NCBI GenBank assembly: GCA_905234555.1
Contig: CAJOHO010000035.1
Coordinates: 1-32,414, forward strand
Reading direction: 5' to 3'
DNA from: an uncultured Bacteroidaceae bacterium
GTDB lineage: Bacteria; Bacteroidota; Bacteroidia; Bacteroidales; Bacteroidaceae
DNA length: 32,414 bases
Below, piece after piece: positions 15,707 to 24,100 of this stretch (positions are counted from its first letter, which is position 1; each line of letters opens with the position of its first letter). The notes under the pieces are model-generated. The model saw only the letters and a program-made list of their open reading frames with translations, did not search any database and was not told where the DNA came from. A program made the translations under genes and the position numbers.

Positions 15707-16609
15707 ATGAAAGAACAGAAAGAGGCTTCTGTTGAGCCGTTTTATCATTATCGTGGTGTGTCGAAATGCTTGTCGGCTGGCATCAGTTTCATCACAGACC
15801 ACATCTGGCGTTTGTTGTGGCTCACCTTACCCATTACCCTTCCTCTGGCGTTAGCCTGCGGAGCGTTGCTGTGGGTGAAGAGCGACGAGTCCTTCTTCCT
15901 TTATTCGTCAGCAGGTACGACCTGGACCATCGCTTTATCGGCAATAGTGGTATTGCTGATGGCGGCTTTCCTGGCTGCTGTCTATCAACTGTTGGCGGTT
16001 CGTAGTCGTGAGGAAGAATGGTGGCGGCTCAAGTGGCGTCACATATATGGCTTCGACTGGCTGAAACGCATCGTTCCCACTCTTGTGGTTCAGGTTCTGC
16101 AAGCCGCAGTCCTGCTGGGTTTTGTGTGGGTTGCGCTCCAGATTGCAGGTTTGGAAACTGAACAAGACGACCTGGGACTCTCTGTAGCAAAAATTGTGGG
16201 GTACATCGTGCTGGCAATGGCGGCGTTGGCTGTACTGGTGCCCAGTTCCCTCTGTCTGCCTTCTGCTCAATTAGGAACAGGAAGTCTGTTCCCGCTGATT
16301 TGGCAAGGTTATCGCATGGGATGGCGTAAATGGGGTAAAGTCTTCGGGTTAGCCGTCCTCACCCGCATCATCGTCTATGTCCTCATGATCCTCATCTCCT
16401 CTCCAGCCATTCTCGCCTACTTTGTTCGTAAGGAAGCGATGACCAGTCTGTTGCAAGGAGATGCCGTAACCCTTCCTTCCTCCTTCACCGTTTGGGCATT
16501 CCTCCTCTTCGCCTTTGTCACATTCCTTTACTCCATCATCCAGTTGGTCAGCATCACCTCCGAAGCCTATCTCTACGCTTCCGTCAAATCGGATGAGAAA
16601 GAAGATTAA
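15707..16609 (+). CDS. Six-helix integral membrane protein of unknown function
   Basis: The 300-residue product has about six hydrophobic segments, near 33-57, 72-92, 124-143, 160-182, 218-240 and 264-285. These are joined by basic cytoplasmic loops such as SREEEWWRLKWRHIYGFDWLKR and QGYRMGWRKWGK. No channel, transporter or enzyme motif stands out. The tail is charged (VKSDEKED). Proteins of this sort are annotated as hypothetical in Prevotella and Bacteroides. The gene has its own promoter, which overlaps that of the oxidoreductase gene on the other strand, so their expression may alternate. A heptamer array begins right after the stop codon. Confidence 0.75.
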   Translation: MKEQKEASVEPFYHYRGVSKCLSAGISFITDHIWRLLWLTLPITLPLALACGALLWVKSDESFFLYSSAGTTWTIALSAIVVLLMAAFLAAVYQLLAVRSREEEWWRLKWRHIYGFDWLKRIVPTLVVQVLQAAVLLGFVWVALQIAGLETEQDDLGLSVAKIVGYIVLAMAALAVLVPSSLCLPSAQLGTGSLFPLIWQGYRMGWRKWGKVFGLAVLTRIIVYVLMILISSPAILAYFVRKEAMTSLLQGDAVTLPSSFTVWAFLLFAFVTFLYSIIQLVSITSEAYLYASVKSDEKED

Positions 16610-16643
16610 AGTTTACCGTTTACTGTTTACAGTTTACAGTTTA
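16610..16643. repeat. Heptamer array, NGTTTAC x4.9
   Basis: AGTTTAC-CGTTTAC-TGTTTAC-AGTTTAC-AGTTTA begins at the first base after the membrane-protein stop codon. Its reverse complement, GTAAACN, resembles the GTAAATC unit of the arrays at 9592, 16679, 27525 and 29161. Confidence 0.8.
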
Positions 16644-16645
16644 AT

Positions 16646-16665
16646 CCTTGCGGAAAAACGCAAGG
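16646..16665 (+). terminator. Weak hairpin after the membrane-protein gene
   Basis: CCTTGCG pairs with CGCAAGG around GAAAAA. Only CACAGTTTTAA follows, so termination is likely partial and the next gene may be cotranscribed. Confidence 0.45.
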
Positions 16666-16678
16666 CACAGTTTTAATA

Positions 16679-16707
16679 GTAAATCGTCAATCGTCAAATC
16701 GTAAATT
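16679..16707 (+). repeat. Heptamer array ending at the rlmD start
   Basis: GTAAATC-GTCAATC-GTCAAATC-GTAAATT, ending five bases before the ATG at 16713. One unit has an extra A, giving eight bases. Confidence 0.7.
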
Positions 16708-16712
16708 TCTTG

Positions 16713-18131
16713 ATGTCACGTAAGAAAAAAGCGCTCCCGTTGTTGGAGAATGTCAAAATAACAGCAGTTGCAGCTGAAGGTAAGGCTTTGGCTCGTGTGG
16801 ATGATACCGTCGTGTTTGTGCCGTATGTCGTGCCTGGCGATGTGGTTGACCTGCAAGTGAAGCGAAAGAAACACAGTTACATGGAAGCTGTGGCGGTGAA
16901 GATACATGAGTATTCTCCACTTCGGGCTGAACCCTTCTGTTCCCACTATGGCGTTTGTGGCGGATGTAAGTGGCAATGTCTGAAATACGAAGAGCAGCTG
17001 CGAGCCAAGCAGCAGCAGGTGGTTGATAACCTCACTCGTATCGGGAAAGTCGAACTTCCTGACATCTCTCCCATTCTGGGAAGTGCCAAGACGCAGGCTT
17101 ATCGCAACAAACTGGAGTTTGGCTTCAGCGACAAACGCTGGCTGACGGAGGAGGAAGTACAGCAGGATACGACCTACAGCAACAAGAATGCGGTAGGATT
17201 CCATATCACAGGTGCGTTCGACAAGATTCTCGACATTGAGTCCTGCTCCTTGATGGACGATATCAATAACCGCATCCGTAACGATATTCGGCAATATGCT
17301 TTAGAGCACGGACTTTCGTTCTATAATCTGAGGGAAAACAAAGGACTGCTGCGAAGCCTGATGATTCGTTCCAGCAACACCCAAGAACTGATGTTCCTCG
17401 TTCAGTTCCGTATCGAAAACGCAGAAGAACAGGCGCAGGCGATGGCGTTGATGCAGCACTTGGCTGATACCTTCCCCGAAATCACGTCGCTCCTATATGT
17501 CGATAACCACAAGTGTAATGACACGTTTGGCGATCAGGAAGTTCATGTGTTCCGTGGTGAGGACCATATCTACGAAGAGATGGAGGGACTGCGTTTCAAG
17601 GTAGGTCCTAAGTCGTTCTATCAGACAAATACCGACCAGGCGTACGTATTATATAAGGTAGCACGTGAGTTCGCTCAGCTCACCGGCAACGAACTGGTTT
17701 ATGACCTCTACACCGGCACAGGAACCATTGCTAATTTCGTTTCGCGTCAGGCACGCAAGGTAATCGGTATAGAGTATGTGCCAGAGGCGATTGAGGACGC
17801 AAAAGTCAATTCACAAATCAACGGCATCGACGACACCCTCTTCTATGCCGGCGATATGAAGGATATCCTCAATCGTGAGTTTATTGAGAAACACGGACGT
17901 CCTGATGTAATTATCACCGACCCGCCACGTGCAGGTATGCATGCCGATGTGGTCAACACCATTCTCTTTGCAGCACCTCGTCGCATCGTCTATGTCAGTT
18001 GTAATCCAGCCACTCAGGCTCGCGACCTGCAGCTCCTCGATGCAGACTATCGTGTTACTCGTGTGCAACCTGTCGATATGTTCCCCCACACGCAGCACGT
18101 CGAAAATGTCGTACTCCTTGAAAGAAGATAA
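16713..18131 (+). CDS. rlmD: 23S rRNA (uracil-C5)-methyltransferase, RlmD type
   Basis: This SAM-dependent enzyme of the RlmD/TrmA family has 472 residues. An N-terminal TRAM domain (about 10-65, ITAVAAEGKALARVDDTVVF) binds RNA. An iron-sulphur site is marked by C76, C82, C85 (CSHYGVCGGC) and C178 (DIESCSLMD), spaced as in E. coli RlmD. The SAM site is VYDLYTGTGTIANFVS near 329. The catalytic Cys is in VYVSCNPATQARDL (about C430), with the general base Glu in HVENVVLLE at the C-terminus. RlmD methylates U1939 in E. coli; several TrmA-family paralogues look alike, so the site is inferred. I use ATG 16713 rather than the adjacent TTG. The RluA-type gene starts nine bases later. Confidence 0.88.
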   Translation: MSRKKKALPLLENVKITAVAAEGKALARVDDTVVFVPYVVPGDVVDLQVKRKKHSYMEAVAVKIHEYSPLRAEPFCSHYGVCGGCKWQCLKYEEQLRAKQQQVVDNLTRIGKVELPDISPILGSAKTQAYRNKLEFGFSDKRWLTEEEVQQDTTYSNKNAVGFHITGAFDKILDIESCSLMDDINNRIRNDIRQYALEHGLSFYNLRENKGLLRSLMIRSSNTQELMFLVQFRIENAEEQAQAMALMQHLADTFPEITSLLYVDNHKCNDTFGDQEVHVFRGEDHIYEEMEGLRFKVGPKSFYQTNTDQAYVLYKVAREFAQLTGNELVYDLYTGTGTIANFVSRQARKVIGIEYVPEAIEDAKVNSQINGIDDTLFYAGDMKDILNREFIEKHGRPDVIITDPPRAGMHADVVNTILFAAPRRIVYVSCNPATQARDLQLLDADYRVTRVQPVDMFPHTQHVENVVLLERR

Positions 18132-18140
18132 AATAGGAAG

Positions 18141-19010
18141 ATGGAATCTACAGATTATAGAGTGAAGCAACCGTGTGAGTTGCTGGAGTTTCTGATGACT
18201 CAGGTGCCTGGCACATCGCGTACCAAAGCCAAGCAGTTGTTGGCAAAGAAAGTAGTGGTGGTGGGTGGTCAGCCCGTTTCCCAGTTTAATTATGCCCTCA
18301 AGGCAGGTGATGTTGTCACGATCCTCAAACGTGGCAACCTCGTTGAACTGCACAACAAGTTCGTGCGTATCGTCTATGAAGATCGCGACCTGTTAGTGAT
18401 AGATAAGGCAGAAGGTATTCTGAGCAATGCACCCATCGACGGCAAGGAGAACTCTGTGAAACGTGTGCTTGACGAGTACCTGCGACGTGAGAGCAAGAAC
18501 ATGACGGCACACACCGTTCATCGTCTCGACCGATACACCTCTGGACTGATGATTTTTGCCAAGCGTAGAGATATTCAGCAGATTTTTATTGATCATTGGC
18601 GTAGCATCGTGGCAGACCGCCGCTATGTAGCTGTGGTGGAAGGTGTGATGGAGCAGGATGAGGGAAAGGTGGCATCCTGGCTCAAAGACACACGAACCTT
18701 CATGACTTACAGTTCTCCTACCGACAATGGCGGAAAATATGCAGTCACCTTCTTCCGTACCCTTGAGCGGACTGAAGGACGATCCCTCGTGGAGTTCAAG
18801 CTCGATACAGGACGCAAGAACCAGATCCGTGTCCACATGCAGGACCTCCATCACTCCATTGTGGGTGACCTGAAGTACGGTGCTGCTTCCGACCCCATCG
18901 GACGTGTGTGTCTCCATGCCTACAAACTCGATTTCTATCATCCCGTCACTCGTCAGTTGCTGCATTTCGAGACACCCGTTCCCGCTCCTTTTCTCTCTCT
19001 CATGAAATAA
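18141..19010 (+). CDS. RluA-family pseudouridine synthase
   Basis: The 289-residue enzyme converts uridine to pseudouridine in RNA. An N-terminal S4-like domain (LLEFLMTQVPGTSRTKAKQLL...GDVVTIL, about 8-65) is followed by the RluA catalytic domain. This contains VIDKAEGILSNAP, then HTVHRLDRYTSGLMIFAK with the expected catalytic Asp130, and DTGRKNQIRVHMQDLHHSIVGDLKYG. The target site is not readable from sequence; RluC and RluD act on 23S rRNA, RluA also on tRNA. It follows the rlmD homologue by nine bases, so the two rRNA-modifying enzymes are cotranscribed. The terminator at 19013 ends the unit. Confidence 0.92.
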   Translation: MESTDYRVKQPCELLEFLMTQVPGTSRTKAKQLLAKKVVVVGGQPVSQFNYALKAGDVVTILKRGNLVELHNKFVRIVYEDRDLLVIDKAEGILSNAPIDGKENSVKRVLDEYLRRESKNMTAHTVHRLDRYTSGLMIFAKRRDIQQIFIDHWRSIVADRRYVAVVEGVMEQDEGKVASWLKDTRTFMTYSSPTDNGGKYAVTFFRTLERTEGRSLVEFKLDTGRKNQIRVHMQDLHHSIVGDLKYGAASDPIGRVCLHAYKLDFYHPVTRQLLHFETPVPAPFLSLMK

Positions 19011-19012
19011 AA

Positions 19013-19034
19013 AAGGAATCTTTCCTTCTTTTTT
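19013..19034 (+). terminator. Intrinsic terminator after the RluA-type gene
   Basis: AAGGAA (19013-19018) pairs with TTCCTT (19022-19027) and is followed by CTTTTTT. The stem begins two bases past the stop codon. Confidence 0.6.
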
Positions 19035-19038
19035 GTGC

Positions 19039-19059
19039 TCTGTACTTTGTATTTTGTAC
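19039..19059 (+). repeat. Heptamer array within the prs promoter
   Basis: TCTGTAC-TTTGTAT-TTTGTAC are three 7-base units. The second one supplies the TTG of the prs -33 element. Confidence 0.6.
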
Positions 19060-19076
19060 TTAAATTTGTACCTTTG
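19047..19076 (+). promoter_or_regulatory. Promoter of prs
   Basis: TTG (19047-19049) and TACCTTTG (19069-19076) are 19 bases apart. The start site lies near 19083, leaving a leader of about 25 bases. Confidence 0.65.
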
Positions 19077-19106
19077 CACAGGATTTCTTAATCTTTTTCT
19101 TTCTCA

Positions 19107-20045
19107 ATGAGTACAACAAGACCCTTCAAGGTGTTTTCCGGCACCAAATCCCGTTATCTGGCAGAGCGCATCTGTCAGCATCTGGGATGCCCACTCGGCA
19201 ACATGATCATCACTCATTTTGCCGACGGCGAATTTGCAGTTAGTTTTGAAGAATCTATTCGTGGCAACGACGTCTATCTCGTGCAATCGACTTTCCCCAA
19301 CAGCGATAACCTGATGGAACTTCTGCTCATGATTGATGCAGCCAAACGTGCTTCAGCACGCAGCATCGTCGCAGTCTGCCCCTATTTCGGTTGGGCACGT
19401 CAGGACCGCAAGGATAAGCCTCGCGTGAGTATCGGTGCTAAGCTTGTAGCAGACATGCTGGGTGTGGCAGGTATCGACCGCCTCATCACGATGGATCTTC
19501 ATGCCGACCAGATTCAGGGATTCTTTGATGTTCCTGTTGACCATCTCTATGGCTCATTGGTGCTGATTGAACATATCCGTTCTCTCAACCTCGATGATTT
19601 GGTAATTGCAACACCTGACGTAGGTGGTTCGAAGCGTGCAGCCCTCTACAGCAAGCGCCTCGGAGTGCCTCTCGTACTTTGCAACAAGGTTCGTGAACGT
19701 GCCAATGTCGTAAGCAGCATCCAGATTATTGGTGACGTGAAAGACAAGAACGTGGTCCTCGTCGACGATATTGTCGATACGGCAGGTACGATGACAAAGG
19801 CTGCTGACGAGATGCTGAAAGCCGGAGCCAAGAGTGTGCGAGCTGTAGCCAGTCACTGTGTGATGAGTGATCCTGCCAGCGATCGTGTTCAGCAAAGTGC
19901 CCTTGAGGAAATCATCTTTACCGACTCTATTCCTTATTCCCAGAAGTCAGCAAAGGTGAAGCAGCTTTCTGTCAGTCAGATGTTTGCTCGTGCCATCCAA
20001 TGCAACCAGAGCAACCTCAGCGTCAGCGAAGCCTTCGACTTCTGA
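19107..20045 (+). CDS. prs: Ribose-phosphate pyrophosphokinase (PRPP synthetase)
   Basis: The enzyme makes PRPP from ribose 5-phosphate and ATP, feeding purine, pyrimidine, histidine and NAD synthesis. The 312-residue length is typical of class I. Visible motifs: KVFSGTKSRYLAERI at the N-terminus; the ATP-binding flexible loop region CPYFGWARQDRK; the signature ITMDLHADQIQGFFDVPVDH near 127-146; and the PRPP-binding loop VVLVDDIVDTAGTM near 216-229. It stands alone between its own promoter and a terminator shared with the convergent acyltransferase gene. Confidence 0.97.
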   Translation: MSTTRPFKVFSGTKSRYLAERICQHLGCPLGNMIITHFADGEFAVSFEESIRGNDVYLVQSTFPNSDNLMELLLMIDAAKRASARSIVAVCPYFGWARQDRKDKPRVSIGAKLVADMLGVAGIDRLITMDLHADQIQGFFDVPVDHLYGSLVLIEHIRSLNLDDLVIATPDVGGSKRAALYSKRLGVPLVLCNKVRERANVVSSIQIIGDVKDKNVVLVDDIVDTAGTMTKAADEMLKAGAKSVRAVASHCVMSDPASDRVQQSALEEIIFTDSIPYSQKSAKVKQLSVSQMFARAIQCNQSNLSVSEAFDF

Positions 20046-20063
20046 TGATACACAATCATACAA

Positions 20064-20105
20064 CAAAAGCCTCGTTTTAGAACTCACTAAAACGGGGCTT
20101 TTGGT
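20064..20105. terminator. Bidirectional terminator that overlaps the end of the acyltransferase gene
   Basis: CAAAAGCCTCGTTTTAG (20064-20080) pairs with CTAAAACGGGGCTTTTG (20087-20103) around a 6-base loop. T runs lie on both sides. The stop codon of the minus-strand gene (20079-20077) is inside the stem. Confidence 0.85.
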
Positions 20106-21177
20106 TTGTTATAGAGGTCAGAGGTGGGGTACAGAGGCGAGAGGGTTCCATCTGTCCGCCGACTTCCCGTTTGTAGCGTTCGTCTCCACGACACATATCG
20201 AAATCTTTTACTCCTTGTGGCATCATCTGCTTAAGGGTTTCCAGAACGAGAAGAATACCTGGTGAGTAGCGCGAATAGGAGGCATCGATGGCGAGTTTTG
20301 GCATCAGTGCGTGTCCTTCGTGCAGATACACATGCATGAAAGCTGCCAGTTGCCCGTCGATGGTCAGTGTATAGAGTTGGGATTCCTGAAGGAGTTTCAT
20401 GCTTTTGGTCTGACGGACTTTGGTGTCCTGACGCCAAGCCCTAAGCCTGCACATCACTTCGCTCAGGAAGGACTGCCTTTTGTGTTTCCACGCCAACTTC
20501 CGACGGAAATAGAGTGTCCAGACTTTAGTGAGCAGTTGGTTGGAAGGCAGATGATGCTTGTCGTAAACGTCCAACTGGAAGGTCTTGTTATCGGTTGTGA
20601 GGTGATTGTATGCCTTGCGGATGTTCTTGTAGATGTTCTTTCCAAGAGACGCGATGTAGTCGTCGTAGGATGCGAAGTCGCTGAGCGGCACATGGAAACT
20701 GGCTCGTTCGCTGAAGGACGCACCCTGTTGGATGAGTGTTTCTGCAAGGAGGGAATGGCGTGGCATATCCAGCAGCCTTATCTTCCAGCCCTTGTAATGG
20801 TCTTTGAGGAACTGGACGAGTGCTGTCATTGCCTCGTGGGCTGTTGGGTCTGTATAGGGACAGGCGGCATTGAGGATGCCGGCAATACGTCCGGACAGGA
20901 ATCGTGCCCGTTTCTTGAGTTTCTCGACGAGTAGGGGAAGGATGATTTTGGTTTCGCCTTCGCAGGTGACAACCACGAACTGGGGGTGCCCTAACGAGTA
21001 GCGGTAGGTGTGGCTGAGAAATTCGTTCCACTCGTATGTCTGGTAGAACGAATAGTTGATGTAGCGCAGTTCTCCACTCTGAATCAGCGCCGAAGCTGAA
21101 GCATCCAGCTGCTTCCAAGCAGACTGGATGGCTTCAATTCGGTCGAATATCTCAATCTTGAAATGTTCTGTTGTCAT
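20077..21177 (-). CDS. GNAT-type acyltransferase, CelD/BcsL-like
   Basis: The 366-residue product matches the double-GNAT fold of Acetyltransf_6 (CelD/BcsL) proteins. The first half has FYQTYEWNEFLSHTYRY and FVVVTCEGETKIILPLLVEK. The second half has FASYDDYIASLGKNIYKNIRKAYNHL, then LYTLTIDGQLAAFMHVYLHEGHALMPKLAIDASYSRYSPGILL and DFDMCRGDERYKREVGG. Such enzymes transfer acyl or aminoacyl groups to cell-surface or polysaccharide acceptors; FemABX enzymes share the fold. There is no signal peptide, so it acts in the cytoplasm. It lies 17 bases after the CotH gene and is the last gene of that operon. The final nine codons are supplied by the terminator hairpin, an unusually tight overlap. Confidence 0.82.
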   Translation of the reverse strand: MTTEHFKIEIFDRIEAIQSAWKQLDASASALIQSGELRYINYSFYQTYEWNEFLSHTYRYSLGHPQFVVVTCEGETKIILPLLVEKLKKRARFLSGRIAGILNAACPYTDPTAHEAMTALVQFLKDHYKGWKIRLLDMPRHSLLAETLIQQGASFSERASFHVPLSDFASYDDYIASLGKNIYKNIRKAYNHLTTDNKTFQLDVYDKHHLPSNQLLTKVWTLYFRRKLAWKHKRQSFLSEVMCRLRAWRQDTKVRQTKSMKLLQESQLYTLTIDGQLAAFMHVYLHEGHALMPKLAIDASYSRYSPGILLVLETLKQMMPQGVKDFDMCRGDERYKREVGGQMEPSRLCTPPLTSITNQKPRFSEF

Positions 21178-21194
21178 ACGCTACAACTGCAGGG

Positions 21195-24100
21195 TTATTT
21201 GCGGATGAACTTCATCTGGCAGAATTCGCCGTCAGCATTCTGAACGCGTGCTACGTAGATGCCTGCAGGGAGTTGAGACACATCGAGACGATAGGTGCCA
21301 TTCACTTCTAATGGATGGGTCAGGACGGTCGCACCGCTGACAGCATAGATGTTAGCTGTGACGTTCATAGGTTCATCGCTGCGGATGACGAGGACGTCAG
21401 ACAGGTAAGCCAGACTCAGACCACCATTGGCGGTAAGTTGGAAGTCGCCGATGCCAGTATCGGGATTTTCAGGTTTCGTCTCTTCGAAGCGTTGTGCGTA
21501 AGAGTTAATGAGGTTTGCCTTACCAATCGTTGGCGACATAACGAAGAGTTCGCTGCCTCCGTCAGGATAAAGACCTACGGTCTGGTCGCCATTGTGGATG
21601 ACGTAGCTGAGTGTGTCGCACCACGACTGGTCGGCAGCTGTGAGCAGGATGTCGCCACCTTCGGCATCCAGCTTGAACGAAGCGTGGAGCTGGGAAATGC
21701 TGCTGAGTTTGTCGCACCAGACGATGAGATAACCGTGAGCAGGAATGATGGTGCTGTAGGTCTGGTCTTCCGTTTCGGGAGCAGTAATCTGGAACTTTGT
21801 CGGCTTCTCAAGGTTGTCGCTGAGATACATGCCTGCTACATCAATATCCTCGTCTGTGGTGTTGTAAAGTTCCACCCAGTCGTTGCGCTTGAAGTGCTCG
21901 TTCACATAGATGGAGTTCGAAGCGCTGACTTCGTTCACTTTCACAGGATGGGCATCAGTCTGTGCTTTTTCCTCATCTGTCATCGGCTCGAAGATAGCCT
22001 GAAGCGTGATGTCACCGCTGGTTGGCAGCGTATAGGTTGGATCAGTTGTGACAATCTCTGCTGCCTGTCCTGCAGTAATCTTGTCGAGGTCGGCATCCCA
22101 CATGACGTCGGTAGAGTGGTTGTCGCAGTTGTGGAGTTCAACAGCCAGCACGTTGCTTCCACGCTTGAAAGACGAATAAGGAATTTCGAGTGAACCCTGA
22201 TCGGGATTGTCGTAGGCATAATGACTGGCGTAGCTGCTGTAGGTGATAGTGCCCGAAGGCATATTGTAACGACCCACTTCCTTACCGTTCACATAGATGA
22301 TGGCTCCGTCGTCACAAGTGAAGTTGAGGACGAAACGCTCCGAAGGCTTCGGTGCCGTAGCCAAAGTGAAGGAACGGGTGAAGTAATAGGTAGGACGTTT
22401 GTTATTGGTGTCGCCGCCATAGTCGAGGAAGGTCTGGTAGCCTCGTTCGTTATTCGTGTCGCTGGTGAAATAACCAAGTGGTGATGCACCACGCGACCAG
22501 GAGGAATTGACAGAGGCTGTCCAGTTCTCGCCATCGAGCGAACCCTGATCGTAGTAGTACCACAGAGAACCGCGGTCAAAGAGTTTCTTGCTCTCCGTCA
22601 CGCTTCCGTTCATATCCTGCCAACCCTTAAACTTAAAGCCTGCAGGAGCACTTGCACGCAGGGTGATGGGTGAGAAGAGGTAGCCGTCGAAGCGGTTGGT
22701 AGGTACAGGAATATCGTTGAGCTGGATAGTGGCCTGGTCGATGTTGGCAGAGAAGGCGACAGACTGATAGTTGGTGCTCTGAAGTCCGAAAGCGCTGTAG
22801 TTGTGAATGGCGTCTGCCATCGTCTTCATTCGTGCAGAGGACTTGTTCGAACCAATCTTGTTGAGGATGTTGTTGGTGGTGTTGTTCAGGGAATTGCGTT
22901 CGCTGCTGTTCATCGATGAGGATACACGTTCACGCAGTTCGTTGATAATCTGCTGGCTTCGCTGGTAATCGAAGACCGAACCACCTACGAGCGAGAAGGT
23001 GTCGATGAATTGTTTGCGGAAACTGTCGTTCTGGAGCATGTTCAGGAAGATACGAACAATCTGCACTTCTTCTACAATCCTGTTGCCGCTCATGTTGCGA
23101 CCTGCCGCAATGGCATCGGTGGTGTCGTAGAGTCCGTCGAACGACCAGTTGAGTTTGTCGTCAAACTGGTTGAACACGTCAGAACCATAGTCGAAAGCAG
23201 CGTCTGTGTCGAAGAGAACAAAGCGGAAACGTCCGTTCTCAAAGCGAGGACGATAGGCTTTCATGTTGTTGCGAGGCCAGTCGCTACCGCCCAGATAGAA
23301 CTGAACAGCCATATAGTTGACAAACTCATCAACATCAACGAGGTTGCGGATTTGGAGATAGGTGTCCTCGTTGGCGGCATCTGCCGAGAGGTCGTACCAG
23401 CGGTCGAAAGCAACCTTGTCGCCTGCCTTCTGCACGTAGTTGGAGTCGGGACTGATTTCCCACTGGTCTATCTCGTCGGTATCAATGCCCCAGTTGGCAA
23501 GTGCGAAATGCTTGTTGTTGGGTTCGCGCATGTTGATGACGCCGATGTATTCACCGTTGATGAAGTGGACAGTTGGCTGATAAGCCTGTCCGTCGGCGTC
23601 GATACCCGAACGCGCCACGATGGTTTGGATGGCAGCGTCCTTGATACGGGCACTGGTGTCGTTACCGCCGTTTCGGATCTGCAGCACTTTGTGGCGAAGG
23701 TATGGCTTGTCGTCGAAGAACTGATAGTCCATGTACTTCTTTCCCTCGAACACCTTGTCTGCCTTGAGCTTGAAAGAATGTGGACTCCAGGCACGGCTCC
23801 AACCACCTGCTGACTTGATGCTTACTTCCTGGTTGAACACCGTCGTTCCACCTTTCATATACTCGAAGTTGACGGGATGTTCCCAGTCTGTGTTCCAGTT
23901 GCACTTCGATGACTGGCCGTTACCCACGATGCCGTTTCCGTTTCCGCGAACGAAGATGCCGTAGTCGTCTCCGTAGAGGTCAGCGTAGTTACCCACGATG
24001 GAGATGATGGGCAGGGTGTAGCCATTATCTTCTATATAGGTACGCGTAACGACAGGGCTGGGAAGTTTGCCGTTCTCGAAGAGGCGGAAGCGATAAGTGG

